Positions 6,941 through 14,148 of a DNA stretch of 26,429 nt are shown in pieces. The position numbers were made by a program, and so were the translations under genes. The first letter of the stretch is position 1; each line of letters opens with the position of its first letter. Source of the stretch: Spirochaetaceae bacterium (GTDB taxonomy: Bacteria > Spirochaetota > Spirochaetia > SZUA-6 > Fen-1364). The stretch lies in NCBI GenBank assembly GCA_003141795.1, contig PLNO01000222.1, positions 1 to 26,429 on the forward strand. The letters run 5' to 3'. The notes below the pieces were generated by a model. That model was given only the letters and a program-made list of their open reading frames with translations. It was not told the origin of the DNA and did no database searches.

Positions 6941-8035
6941 TCAGGACGCGGCTGCCTGCAGGCTGTACACCTCCTGCTCGCCCGAAATGCCCTTGAGAGA
7001 CTCCATGCGCCGCGTGATCGAGGCCTGGTGACGGGAGAGCCTTTCGCCCGCCGCGGCGTCCTTGCGGACGGCAGCGGAAACGACGATGGCCCCGCCCCCA
7101 GCCGTGCCCTGGATGCGCGCGGCCATGTTCACCACCTGGCCGAAGTAGTCCAGCCTGTTGTTGAGGTTCACCATGATCGTGCTCCCCGCATGCAGCCCGA
7201 TCTTCACGAGGATCTCGTCGCGCACCGCCTCGCCGCGTCTGTTGAACTCGGCGAAAGCCTTCTGGATGGCGAGGGCGGCAGTGACGCCGTCCACCGGTTT
7301 TTCGAAGGAGGCCATGACGGAATCTCCGATCGTCTTCACGATCACCCCGCCGTTCTGCTCCACACGGCGGAAGAGGATGTCGAAGTGGTCCCTGATGAGC
7401 GCGTACGCCCTGGAGTCGCCCAGGCGGTCGTAGAGCTCCGTTGACCCCTTGATGTCGGTGAACATGATGCAGACCTGCCCGACCCTGAGGCTTTCCCGCA
7501 GGGAGAGGGTTTCCGTTTCGAAGATCTCACGGAACAGCGGCACGTGGAGGCAGTCCATGCCGGAAACGAAGAGGACGGGAAGCCGGATCGCCTTGTTGCC
7601 GTGCGCTTCCACGATCCTGCGGGTCTGCTCGGCGAGGAATCGCTTGTTGAGCGAGTACAGGCGCGCGGCCGGCGTGAACGTGACCTCGACGTTCGCATCC
7701 AGGGTATTGCGGAAATCGAGATTGCAGAGCGGACAGTGGTCGCCTGCCGTTGCGTCGCTCAAATGGCGATGCGTTCCTGCCACGGCGTTGCACTCCGTGC
7801 AGTGGAAGTCCCAGTTGATATCGAGCACCCCGTCGCGGGCCAGGCGGATGAACGTCGCCAGAAGCCGGCTCCGATCAGCGGTCAACTGACCCGACACCTC
7901 GTACACGTTGATGCGCCACAGGTCCCTGTCCTGCGCCTTCTCGAACCAGCGCACCAGGGGGTCCCCCGGATAATGCGCTTCGGGATCCGAAGCTATTGCC
8001 TCCTTGACGGCCCGGGACAATGCGTTTCCTGCCAT
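6941..8035 (-). CDS. Class III adenylate cyclase with N-terminal DUF5939-like zinc-binding region
   Basis: A 364-aa soluble protein that should convert ATP to cAMP. Residues 1-170 resemble the DUF5939 region found before many bacterial cyclases and hold two Cys pairs (C79/C82 and C101/C104) that look like a zinc site. The catalytic domain starts near 186. FTDIKGST carries metal Asp194, KTIGDSVM carries Lys234 and Asp238, and DYFGQVVNMAARIQ carries Asp296, Asn303 and Arg307. The Lys/Asp pair is the adenine-selecting set, so cAMP is more likely than cGMP. The ATG at 8035 follows AAGGAGGA; the frame extends upstream without coding character. It is a lone gene, divergent from the E1 genes, with no membrane segment and no visible input domain beyond the N-terminal region. 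Confidence 0.92.
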   Translation of the reverse strand: MAGNALSRAVKEAIASDPEAHYPGDPLVRWFEKAQDRDLWRINVYEVSGQLTADRSRLLATFIRLARDGVLDINWDFHCTECNAVAGTHRHLSDATAGDHCPLCNLDFRNTLDANVEVTFTPAARLYSLNKRFLAEQTRRIVEAHGNKAIRLPVLFVSGMDCLHVPLFREIFETETLSLRESLRVGQVCIMFTDIKGSTELYDRLGDSRAYALIRDHFDILFRRVEQNGGVIVKTIGDSVMASFEKPVDGVTAALAIQKAFAEFNRRGEAVRDEILVKIGLHAGSTIMVNLNNRLDYFGQVVNMAARIQGTAGGGAIVVSAAVRKDAAAGERLSRHQASITRRMESLKGISGEQEVYSLQAAAS

Positions 8036-8192
8036 GACTCCTCCTTCTTGTCTTGGAAAATACTGAAGGGCCGTCACGGAAGCATCACGAACAGATAACA
8101 ATTTGCCGCAGTGCAGCCGGCAGCGGGAGGGGGAGTCGCCACGTTTTCCGTCGCGGTATATACTCGGAGAAACCGAAAGAGGAGGAATGCCC

Positions 8193-9182
8193 GTGGCACA
8201 AGCAGGCGTTGGTGCGCTCACAACAGAGCTGCGCATATCATTATACCGCACGATGCTCCGCATCCGCGAGTTCGAGGACAGGGTGGCGGAGTCCTACCTC
8301 CGCGGCCTCACGGCGGGGTCGATGTTCCACCTCTCCGTGGGAGAGGAGGCGGTCGGTGCAGGCACCGGCTGCGCGCTGAAAGACGGAGACGTGTTCACCA
8401 CCCATCACCGGGGGCACGGAATCTTTCTTGCCCGCGGCGCCGAGCCCTCGCGCATGTTCGCGGAGGTCTTCGGAAGGACCGAGGGCTACTGCGCCGGCAA
8501 GGGCGGCTCCATGCATATCGCGGACGCAAAGCTCGGACACATGGGGGCGAACGCCATCGTGGGCGCGAACATCCCCATCTCCCTGGGCGGCGGTTTTTCC
8601 ATGAAGTACCAGAAGACCGGGGGCGTGAGCGTCGCATTCTTCGGCGACGGCGCCCTCAACCAGGGCGTGCTCTACGAATCCATGAACATGGCCGCCCTCT
8701 GGAAGCTCCCCGTCGTCTTTGCCGTGGTGAACAACCAGTACGGCATGGGAACGCGCATCGACCATGCGTCGGCCTGTCTGAAGTTCGTCGAGCGCGCAGA
8801 AAGCTTCGGGGTAAAGGGCGTCGAGGTGGACGGCATGGACGTCGAGGCCGTCTTCGCCGCAGCCCGTGACCTCTTCGCGTTCAGCCGTGAAGGCGGCGGC
8901 CCCGGTTTCCTCATCGCCAACTGCTACCGCTTCTACGGCCACGGCCGCAAGGACCCCAGCCCGTACCGTGACAAGAGCGAAGAGCTGGCGTGGAAGCAGA
9001 AGGACCCGCTGGAGGCGCAGAAGAAGCGCCTGATCGCGGCGGTCCTTCTGGACGAGGCCGGAGCGAAATCCATGACAGAAGCGGTCGCGAAAGAGATGGA
9101 CGAGGCGGTGGCTAAAGCGGCGGCAGGGCATGTACCGGGGCCCGAAGAGCTGTTCACCGACGTGTACGCGGAAAAGAACTGA
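8193..9182 (+). CDS. 2-oxoacid / acetoin dehydrogenase E1 component, alpha subunit
   Basis: Thiamine-diphosphate subunit that, with the beta subunit, decarboxylates a 2-oxoacid (pyruvate or branched-chain) or cleaves acetoin and passes the acyl group to lipoate. About 329 aa, normal for the family. It shows LYRTMLRIREFEDRV at the start, THHRGHGIFLARGAEP, GKGGSMHIAD, and the ThDP-binding motif GDGALNQG...VVNNQYGMGT. The run of small-substrate features and length most resemble AcoA/PdhA; substrate cannot be settled by eye. AGGAGG lies seven bases before GTG 8193 but only one or two before ATG 8187, so I favour the GTG; the difference is two residues. It starts a three-gene operon with the beta subunit 12 bases later. 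Confidence 0.92.
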   Translation: MAQAGVGALTTELRISLYRTMLRIREFEDRVAESYLRGLTAGSMFHLSVGEEAVGAGTGCALKDGDVFTTHHRGHGIFLARGAEPSRMFAEVFGRTEGYCAGKGGSMHIADAKLGHMGANAIVGANIPISLGGGFSMKYQKTGGVSVAFFGDGALNQGVLYESMNMAALWKLPVVFAVVNNQYGMGTRIDHASACLKFVERAESFGVKGVEVDGMDVEAVFAAARDLFAFSREGGGPGFLIANCYRFYGHGRKDPSPYRDKSEELAWKQKDPLEAQKKRLIAAVLLDEAGAKSMTEAVAKEMDEAVAKAAAGHVPGPEELFTDVYAEKN

Positions 9183-9194
9183 AGGACGAAAGAC

Positions 9195-10178
9195 ATGGCA
9201 CAGATGATGTACCGCGACGCCCTGCGCGCCGCGCTTATGGAAGAGTTGACGCGGGACCCGAAGGTCTTCGTGATCGGGGAGGAGGTCGGGAAATACGGCG
9301 GGGCATACGCCGTCACCAAGGGCCTCTTCGAGAAGTTCGGCGCGGAGAGGATGGTGGACACCCCCATTTCGGAAGCCTCGTTCGTCGGTCTTGGAATCGG
9401 GGCGGCCATCTCGGGACTTCGGCCGGTGGTGGAGCTCATGTACGTGGATTTCTTCGGCATGTGCATGGACATGATCGCCAATCAGATGGCCAAGGTGCGC
9501 TACATGACCGGCGGCCAGGTATCGGTCCCCATGGTGCTGCGCACGCAGGGCGGCACGGGCAGGTCCGCCGGCGCCCAGCATTCGCAGAGCCTCGAGGCGT
9601 GGGTCGCCCACATTCCCGGCATGCGCGTGGTGATGCCGGCAACCCCCGCCGACGCCAAGGGCCTCCTGAAGACCGCCATCCGCAGCAATGACCCCGTGGT
9701 GTTCATCGAGCACAAGGCGCTGTACGCGATGAAGGGCGAGGTGCCCGACGGGGAGTACCTCATCCCGTTCGGCAAGGCGAACGTCGTGCGCGCGGGTGAC
9801 GCCCTGACCATCGTCACCTATTCGCGCATGGTGCATCTCGCGCTGGAAGCGGCCGAGGCTCTCGCGAAGGAGGGCATCGAGGCGGAGGTCATCGACCTGC
9901 GCACGCTCAACCCGCTGGACATGGACACGGTTCTCACGTCGGTGAAGAAGACGCAGCGCGCGATCGTGCTCAACGAGGCGCACAGGACCGCGGGGTTCTG
10001 CTCGGAGCTCGCCGCACGGATCACGGAGGAGACCTTCGACATCCTCCAGGCCCCCGTAGCCCGTATCGCCGCCAAGGACGTTCCTGTCCCGGCGACTGTA
10101 CTGGAAAAACTTTCGATTCCCAGCGTGGAGGAGATCTGCGCCACGGCGCGCTCGCTCAAGCAGAGGAGGAGAGGATGA
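9195..10178 (+). CDS. 2-oxoacid / acetoin dehydrogenase E1 component, beta subunit
   Basis: Partner of the alpha subunit; together they form the heterotetrameric E1 with ThDP at the interface. The 327-aa length is standard. Family landmarks in order are MMYRDALRAALMEELTRD, VFVIGEEVGKYGGAYAVTKG, DTPISEASFVGLGIGAA, LRTQGGTGRSAGAQHSQSLE, VVMPATPADAKGLLKTAIR, then the C-terminal transketolase-like domain with EVIDLRTLNPLDMDTV. The start ATG follows AAGGAC. Its stop overlaps the ATG of the lipoyl gene by four bases (ATGA), so the three genes are probably translated as a coupled set. Confidence 0.95.
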   Translation: MAQMMYRDALRAALMEELTRDPKVFVIGEEVGKYGGAYAVTKGLFEKFGAERMVDTPISEASFVGLGIGAAISGLRPVVELMYVDFFGMCMDMIANQMAKVRYMTGGQVSVPMVLRTQGGTGRSAGAQHSQSLEAWVAHIPGMRVVMPATPADAKGLLKTAIRSNDPVVFIEHKALYAMKGEVPDGEYLIPFGKANVVRAGDALTIVTYSRMVHLALEAAEALAKEGIEAEVIDLRTLNPLDMDTVLTSVKKTQRAIVLNEAHRTAGFCSELAARITEETFDILQAPVARIAAKDVPVPATVLEKLSIPSVEEICATARSLKQRRRG

Positions 10179-10426
10179 AACATCCCGTCATAGTCCCCCA
10201 GCTCACCGAGACCATGGAAGAAGCCACGGTCGAGAAGTGGCTGAAGGCTGTCGGAGACAGGATCGAGAAGAAGGAAGTCCTCTACCAGGCGGAGACCGAC
10301 AAGGCGCTCATGGACGTTGAATCCGTGGATGCAGGCTTTGTGTGCGCCATCCTCGTGCCCGACGGGACGACGGTGAAGGTGGGCCAGGAGATCGCCTGGA
10401 TCGCCGACACGAAAGAGGAGTGCTAA
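10175..10426 (+). CDS. Stand-alone lipoyl-domain protein (E2-type lipoyl carrier without catalytic domain)
   Basis: An 83-aa protein that is a single lipoyl domain. It begins VIVPQLTETMEEATVEKWLK and has the lipoylation motif ETDKALMDVES, with Lys43 as the modified residue, then GQEIAWIADTKEEC and a TAA stop. A normal E2 continues through a linker and a subunit-binding domain into a 230-residue acyltransferase core. None of that is here, and the next gene is convergent. Either this is a free lipoyl carrier working with an E2 core and E3 encoded elsewhere, or the gene was cut by the AT-rich element 33 bases downstream. The domain ends at its natural boundary, which mildly favours a free carrier. 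Confidence 0.88.
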   Translation: MKHPVIVPQLTETMEEATVEKWLKAVGDRIEKKEVLYQAETDKALMDVESVDAGFVCAILVPDGTTVKVGQEIAWIADTKEEC

Positions 10427-10458
10427 CCCAGGAATTCTCAGTATTCGTCACCTTATGC

Positions 10459-10545
10459 GCACTTCTCATTTTGTCCCCTGTTTTGGGCCCGTTTGGCAGT
10501 TATTCATTTATCCCAAAAGCCCTTATGGTCCAAAATGAGAAGTGC
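10459..10545. repeat. AT-rich nested inverted repeat: possible MITE/IS remnant or bidirectional terminator
   Basis: A perfect 15-base inverted repeat, GCACTTCTCATTTTG (10459-10473) and CAAAATGAGAAGTGC (10531-10545), encloses a second one, TTTTGGG (10481-10487) and CCCAAAA (10512-10518). The two ends share the pattern CACTTCTCATTTTG..CC...TTTTGGG read inward. The segment, about 10430-10555, is much more AT-rich than its surroundings and lies between two convergent genes. Inward-reading repeated motifs at each end resemble the ends of insertion sequences (IS21-type ends have such repeats), but no transposase or clear target duplication is visible. A read-through hairpin ending both operons is the other reading. 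Confidence 0.6.
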
Positions 10546-10560
10546 TGGTGCTGACCCCGT

Positions 10561-12102
10561 CTACCCCTGCAGCTGCACGAGCCTGTGGGAGGCGTCCTTC
10601 AGGCCTTCGTAGGTCTGCACGTACTGATCGACGTATTCGCGGTAGCGCTCGTGGGCCCGGAGGTCCGGCTCCACGACGCGCCGCACGCGCACCATCGCGT
10701 CAGCAGCCGCGCAGAGATCGGGGTGCATGCCCGCCGCCGCGGTGGCCGCAATGGCGCTGCCCAGCGTCACCGCCTGCTGCTCTTCGGGAATCGTGATCGT
10801 CTTTCCCGTCACGTCAGCGTGGATCTGCATCCAGAGGTCGCTCTGCGTGGCACCGCCGCAGGCGATCAGTGTGTCGATCCTGACGCCCTGCTCCTCCATG
10901 CGGCGGAAGATCACCTCTGTCCCGTAGGCGACACCCTCCATGATGGCGCGGTAGACGTGCGCGGGGGTGTGGCTCAACGTGAGCCCGCGGATGACGCCCC
11001 TGCTGAGGGGATCGATCCAGGGCGTGCGATTCCCCTGCCAGTGCTCAAGGACGACGAGGCCCTCGGACCCTGGCGCGATAGGTGCCGCGCGCTCGTTGAG
11101 CACGTCGTAGATGCTGCACTTCTTCGACTTCGCCGCTTCCGTGATCTCAGCACCGATGAACCCGGACGTGAACCAGTGCAATACTGACCCTGTTGAGATC
11201 TGTCCCGCCTCTATGACCTGGAGGCCGGGGATGAGCGCGTCGGGGTAGCTCCCGAACAGACCGCGCGCGTGGATCTCCCTGTCGGTGATGCCGATGTGCA
11301 AATGGGAGGAGCCGGTGATGAGGGCAAGGGTGCCCGGCCGCAGCGCGTTCATGCCGATGACGCCGATGAAGGCATCAGCGCCTCCACCCGCTATCGGAAT
11401 ACCGGCGTTGAGGCCGGTGCGCTCCGCCATTGCCCTGGTGAGGCCGCCGACCACTTCCCCGATCTTCACGATCCTCCGCGGCACCTTGGAGAGCATGTCC
11501 TCGAGACCGATGGCCTTGTAGAGGGAGACGGGAAACCCGCCGTCGTTGATGTTGTAGAACCAGCGGATCGTTGTCGTGTCGATGTTCGCCGTGAGCTCAC
11601 CGGTGAGCCGCAGCGCAAGCCAGTCGGTCTGCTCGAAGACGGTCTTCGTTGCCTCGTAGACCGCAGGCTCGTTGCGTTTCACCCAGGCCACTTTGCAGGG
11701 GAACCACTCGGGGGAGACATTGCCGTGCCCGACGTAGCGCAGCGCGCGATCCCCGGTGGCCGCTATGTCCGCCGCTTCCTTGACGGCCCTGATGTCCATC
11801 CACATGATCGCGTCACGCAGGGGATCGTTCTTTTGGTCGAGGAACACCGGCGTGCAGCTCGTCCCGTCGATCCCGATGCCACGGATGTCAGCGGCGGAAA
11901 CCCCGGAGGCCGCAACGGCCTTTGTGACGCTCTCCACGAGTGCCGTGTCCCAATCCGCGGGGCACTGCTCCGCCCAGCCCGGGTGGCGATGGATGAGCCG
12001 GTTGGGGCTCACCCCGAATCCGAGGCAGCGTCCGGCAGCGTCGAAAATGCCCGCGCGGAAGCTCTCCGTCCCCGCATCGATACCGAGAACATACCCTGCC
12101 AT
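10561..12102 (-). CDS. FGGY-family carbohydrate kinase (substrate unknown)
   Basis: A 513-aa sugar kinase of the ASKHA fold. The first phosphate-binding loop is GIDAGTESFRAGIFD. It also has WAEQCPADWDTALVESV, GIGIDGTSCTPVFLD, a mid-protein GGGADAFIGVIG, GVIRGLTLSHTPAHVYRAIM and the adenine-loop segment IACGGATQSDLWMQIHADV. These fit the ribulokinase/xylulokinase/erythritol kinase group, and I cannot choose the substrate by eye. It is the last gene of the operon: binding protein, ATPase, permease, permease, kinase. That order matches rhamnose-type import loci (rhaSTPQ with the kinase RhaK), although no rhamnose-specific enzyme is here. The ATG follows GGAAGAG nine bases after the permease stop. 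Confidence 0.92.
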   Translation of the reverse strand: MAGYVLGIDAGTESFRAGIFDAAGRCLGFGVSPNRLIHRHPGWAEQCPADWDTALVESVTKAVAASGVSAADIRGIGIDGTSCTPVFLDQKNDPLRDAIMWMDIRAVKEAADIAATGDRALRYVGHGNVSPEWFPCKVAWVKRNEPAVYEATKTVFEQTDWLALRLTGELTANIDTTTIRWFYNINDGGFPVSLYKAIGLEDMLSKVPRRIVKIGEVVGGLTRAMAERTGLNAGIPIAGGGADAFIGVIGMNALRPGTLALITGSSHLHIGITDREIHARGLFGSYPDALIPGLQVIEAGQISTGSVLHWFTSGFIGAEITEAAKSKKCSIYDVLNERAAPIAPGSEGLVVLEHWQGNRTPWIDPLSRGVIRGLTLSHTPAHVYRAIMEGVAYGTEVIFRRMEEQGVRIDTLIACGGATQSDLWMQIHADVTGKTITIPEEQQAVTLGSAIAATAAAGMHPDLCAAADAMVRVRRVVEPDLRAHERYREYVDQYVQTYEGLKDASHRLVQLQG

Positions 12103-12111
12103 GTCTCTTCC

Positions 12112-13107
12112 TCAGAGCTGCAGGCCGGCAGCCTTGCGGATGATGCGGCGCTGCCCGTACATGCGCCGGTAGTAGTGGAAAATCATGACGAGGATGAGGA
12201 GGAACCCCCAGATGAACTTCTTGAAGAACGGGGAGAAGCCCAGGATGTTGAGCCCGCTCTGCAGCGCCTGCATGATGAAAATGGCCAGCGTCACGCCGAG
12301 CACGGAGCCGAATCCTCCCGCCACGTCGGTGCCCCCGAGCACCGCGATGAGGACCGACAGGAGCAGGTAGTCCACGCCGTAGCCGGGCCTGATGGAGTTG
12401 ACCCCCGAGATGATGATGAGGGAGGAGACTCCGGCCAGGAGGCCCGAGAGCATGTACGTGTTGATGATGACACGCTCGTTGTTGATCCCCGAGAACCGGG
12501 AGGCGAGCGGGCTCGAGCCGTACATCAGCATGGAGAAGCCCTGCGGAGTCCTCGTGAGCACGAGGCCGACCAGGAGCGCCACGACGATGAAGATGATGAA
12601 CTGCATGGGAACGCCGAAAAGGGCGCCGTTGCCGATGAAGAGGAAGTCCGGAGGGAACCCGCCGATGCCGGCGCCCTTCGTGATGATGATCGATATGCCG
12701 AGGAACAGCCCCTGCGTGCCCAGCGTCGCGATGATGGCCGGCACGCGCGCGTAGGCGATGATCAGACCGTTGAGAAGACCGCAGAGCAGCGACACCGCGA
12801 GGGCGATGACGACGCCGATCAGGATGATGGCGGCGGTGGACATTCCCAACGTGGCGTAGTGAGCGAGGAAAGACGCGGAGATGACGCCCGCGAGGCTCGC
12901 GATGGAGACCACGGAGAGGTCGATGCCGCCGGTGACCATGGCGAGCATGTTGGCCAGCGACAGGAGGCCGTACTCGGGGAACTGCCGGCCCATTGAGGCG
13001 AAGTTGCGCCCCGTCATGAAATGAGACGGGAGGAAGATCGACATCAGGGCGGTGACGAAGATGAAGATGCAGAAGAGAGTCAGGTTGTTGGATCTTTTGG
13101 TGTTCAC
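12112..13107 (-). CDS. Sugar ABC importer permease (RbsC/BPD_transp_2 family), second subunit
   Basis: A 331-aa polytopic inner-membrane protein with about eight to ten hydrophobic segments. The family motif TGGIDLS lies at residues 59-65. VPAIIATLGTQGLFLG and VLIAVLGGTDVAGGFGSVLG, the loop that meets the ATPase, are also typical of RbsC/AraH/XylH permeases. Together with the non-identical permease encoded just upstream it would form a heterodimeric channel, as in AI-2 (LsrCD) or rhamnose (RhaPQ) importers, while ribose-type systems use one permease gene. It lies 30 bases after the first permease and 9 before the kinase. Confidence 0.93.
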   Translation of the reverse strand: MNTKRSNNLTLFCIFIFVTALMSIFLPSHFMTGRNFASMGRQFPEYGLLSLANMLAMVTGGIDLSVVSIASLAGVISASFLAHYATLGMSTAAIILIGVVIALAVSLLCGLLNGLIIAYARVPAIIATLGTQGLFLGISIIITKGAGIGGFPPDFLFIGNGALFGVPMQFIIFIVVALLVGLVLTRTPQGFSMLMYGSSPLASRFSGINNERVIINTYMLSGLLAGVSSLIIISGVNSIRPGYGVDYLLLSVLIAVLGGTDVAGGFGSVLGVTLAIFIMQALQSGLNILGFSPFFKKFIWGFLLILVMIFHYYRRMYGQRRIIRKAAGLQL

Positions 13108-13137
13108 GCGTGCCTCCGCAAAGCTTTTCCGCTCATC

Positions 13138-14148
13138 TCATTCCCGCGCCAGGGCAAGGGAACGGCGGCCCTGGATCCTCTTCTGGATGTGGGTGATGCT
13201 GATGCCGAGCACGAGGATCAGCCCGACGAAGAACTGCTGCCAGTAGGAGGACAGCCCGAGGAGCACGAGGTTCTTCTCCAACAGAGAGATCATGATGACG
13301 CCGAGTATTGTTCCCGTGAGCGTGCCCGAGCCTCCGAGGATGCTCGCGCCGCCCAGCACGACGGCCGCAATGACGTGCATCATGTCCGAGTCGATGATGT
13401 ACGTGGGGTTGCTGTAGCGGATGAGGGACACGTGGATGATTCCCATGATCGACGCGAGAAGCCCGACGTAGCAGTAGATGAAGAACTGCGTGCGGCGGAT
13501 GTTGAATCCCGACCTGCGCACGGCCTCCATGTTGCCGCCCATGGCGTAGATCGCGCGGCCCATGACGGTGAAGCGGAGGATGACCCACGTGACGAGGACG
13601 ACGCCGACCAGCACGGCGAAGAACACGGACAGTCCGTACGTGGAGCCGTCGGGGCGCGCCAGCGTGAAGAGGTTCGTGAGCCCGAAGTTCGTGAAGCAGT
13701 GGGGAAGCTGACCCACGTTGATGGACTTGGTTCCCACGAACTCGAGCAGGAGACCGTGGAAGATGTTCATGGTGGCGAGGGTCGCGATCATCGTGGGGAT
13801 TTTGAAGAAGGAGATGAAGAACGCGTTCACCGCTCCGAACGCGATCCCGATGACGCTTGAGATGGCGAAGGCGAGCCAGAGGTTGTCGATGCCCAGCGCT
13901 ATGATGGCGTTCACCGTGATGTACTGCGCGACGATGGCCACCGCGGGGAAGGAGAGGTCGATCCCGCCGGAAAGCAACACGACGAAGAATCCGACCGCGA
14001 GGATGGCCATTCCCGAGCTCGACCTGATGAGGTCGAACATGTTCTCCACCGTCAGGAAGGCGGGGTTGACGATGGTGATGGCCGCCCCGAAGACGACGAT
14101 CACCAGCAGGAGATAGAACTCGTTGCGCTTGAAGATGCCCGTTTTCAT
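13138..14148 (-). CDS. Sugar ABC importer permease (RbsC/BPD_transp_2 family), first subunit
   Basis: A 336-aa inner-membrane permease. Hydrophobic segments begin at FYLLLVIVVFGAA. The family motif SGGIDLS lies at 60-66. IPTMIATLATMNIFHGLLLE and VIAAVVLGGASILGGSGTLT match the RbsC coupling-loop region. The ATG overlaps the stop of the ATPase gene by four bases, so translation is coupled. It ends QKRIQGRRSLALARE, a positive cytoplasmic tail. It is clearly related to, but different from, the second permease, so the pair probably forms a heterodimer. Confidence 0.93.
   Translation of the reverse strand: MKTGIFKRNEFYLLLVIVVFGAAITIVNPAFLTVENMFDLIRSSSGMAILAVGFFVVLLSGGIDLSFPAVAIVAQYITVNAIIALGIDNLWLAFAISSVIGIAFGAVNAFFISFFKIPTMIATLATMNIFHGLLLEFVGTKSINVGQLPHCFTNFGLTNLFTLARPDGSTYGLSVFFAVLVGVVLVTWVILRFTVMGRAIYAMGGNMEAVRRSGFNIRRTQFFIYCYVGLLASIMGIIHVSLIRYSNPTYIIDSDMMHVIAAVVLGGASILGGSGTLTGTILGVIMISLLEKNLVLLGLSSYWQQFFVGLILVLGISITHIQKRIQGRRSLALARE

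Noticed and set aside
8088..8105. lac-operator-like GATAACAATTTG upstream of the E1 genes
   Set aside because: Only half of a lac-type site, no matching second half, and no LacI gene nearby; taken as chance.
8241..9983. Long minus-strand open frame opposite the E1 genes
   Set aside because: Antisense to clear E1 alpha and beta genes; no ribosome site and no recognisable protein.
10342..10554. Small open frame running from the lipoyl gene into the AT-rich repeat
   Set aside because: It is out of frame with the lipoyl domain, has no ribosome site, and gives no continuation of an E2 protein.
11269..12996. Long plus-strand open frame opposite the FGGY kinase and permease genes
   Set aside because: Antisense shadow caused by GC-rich codon bias; highly charged repetitive translation.
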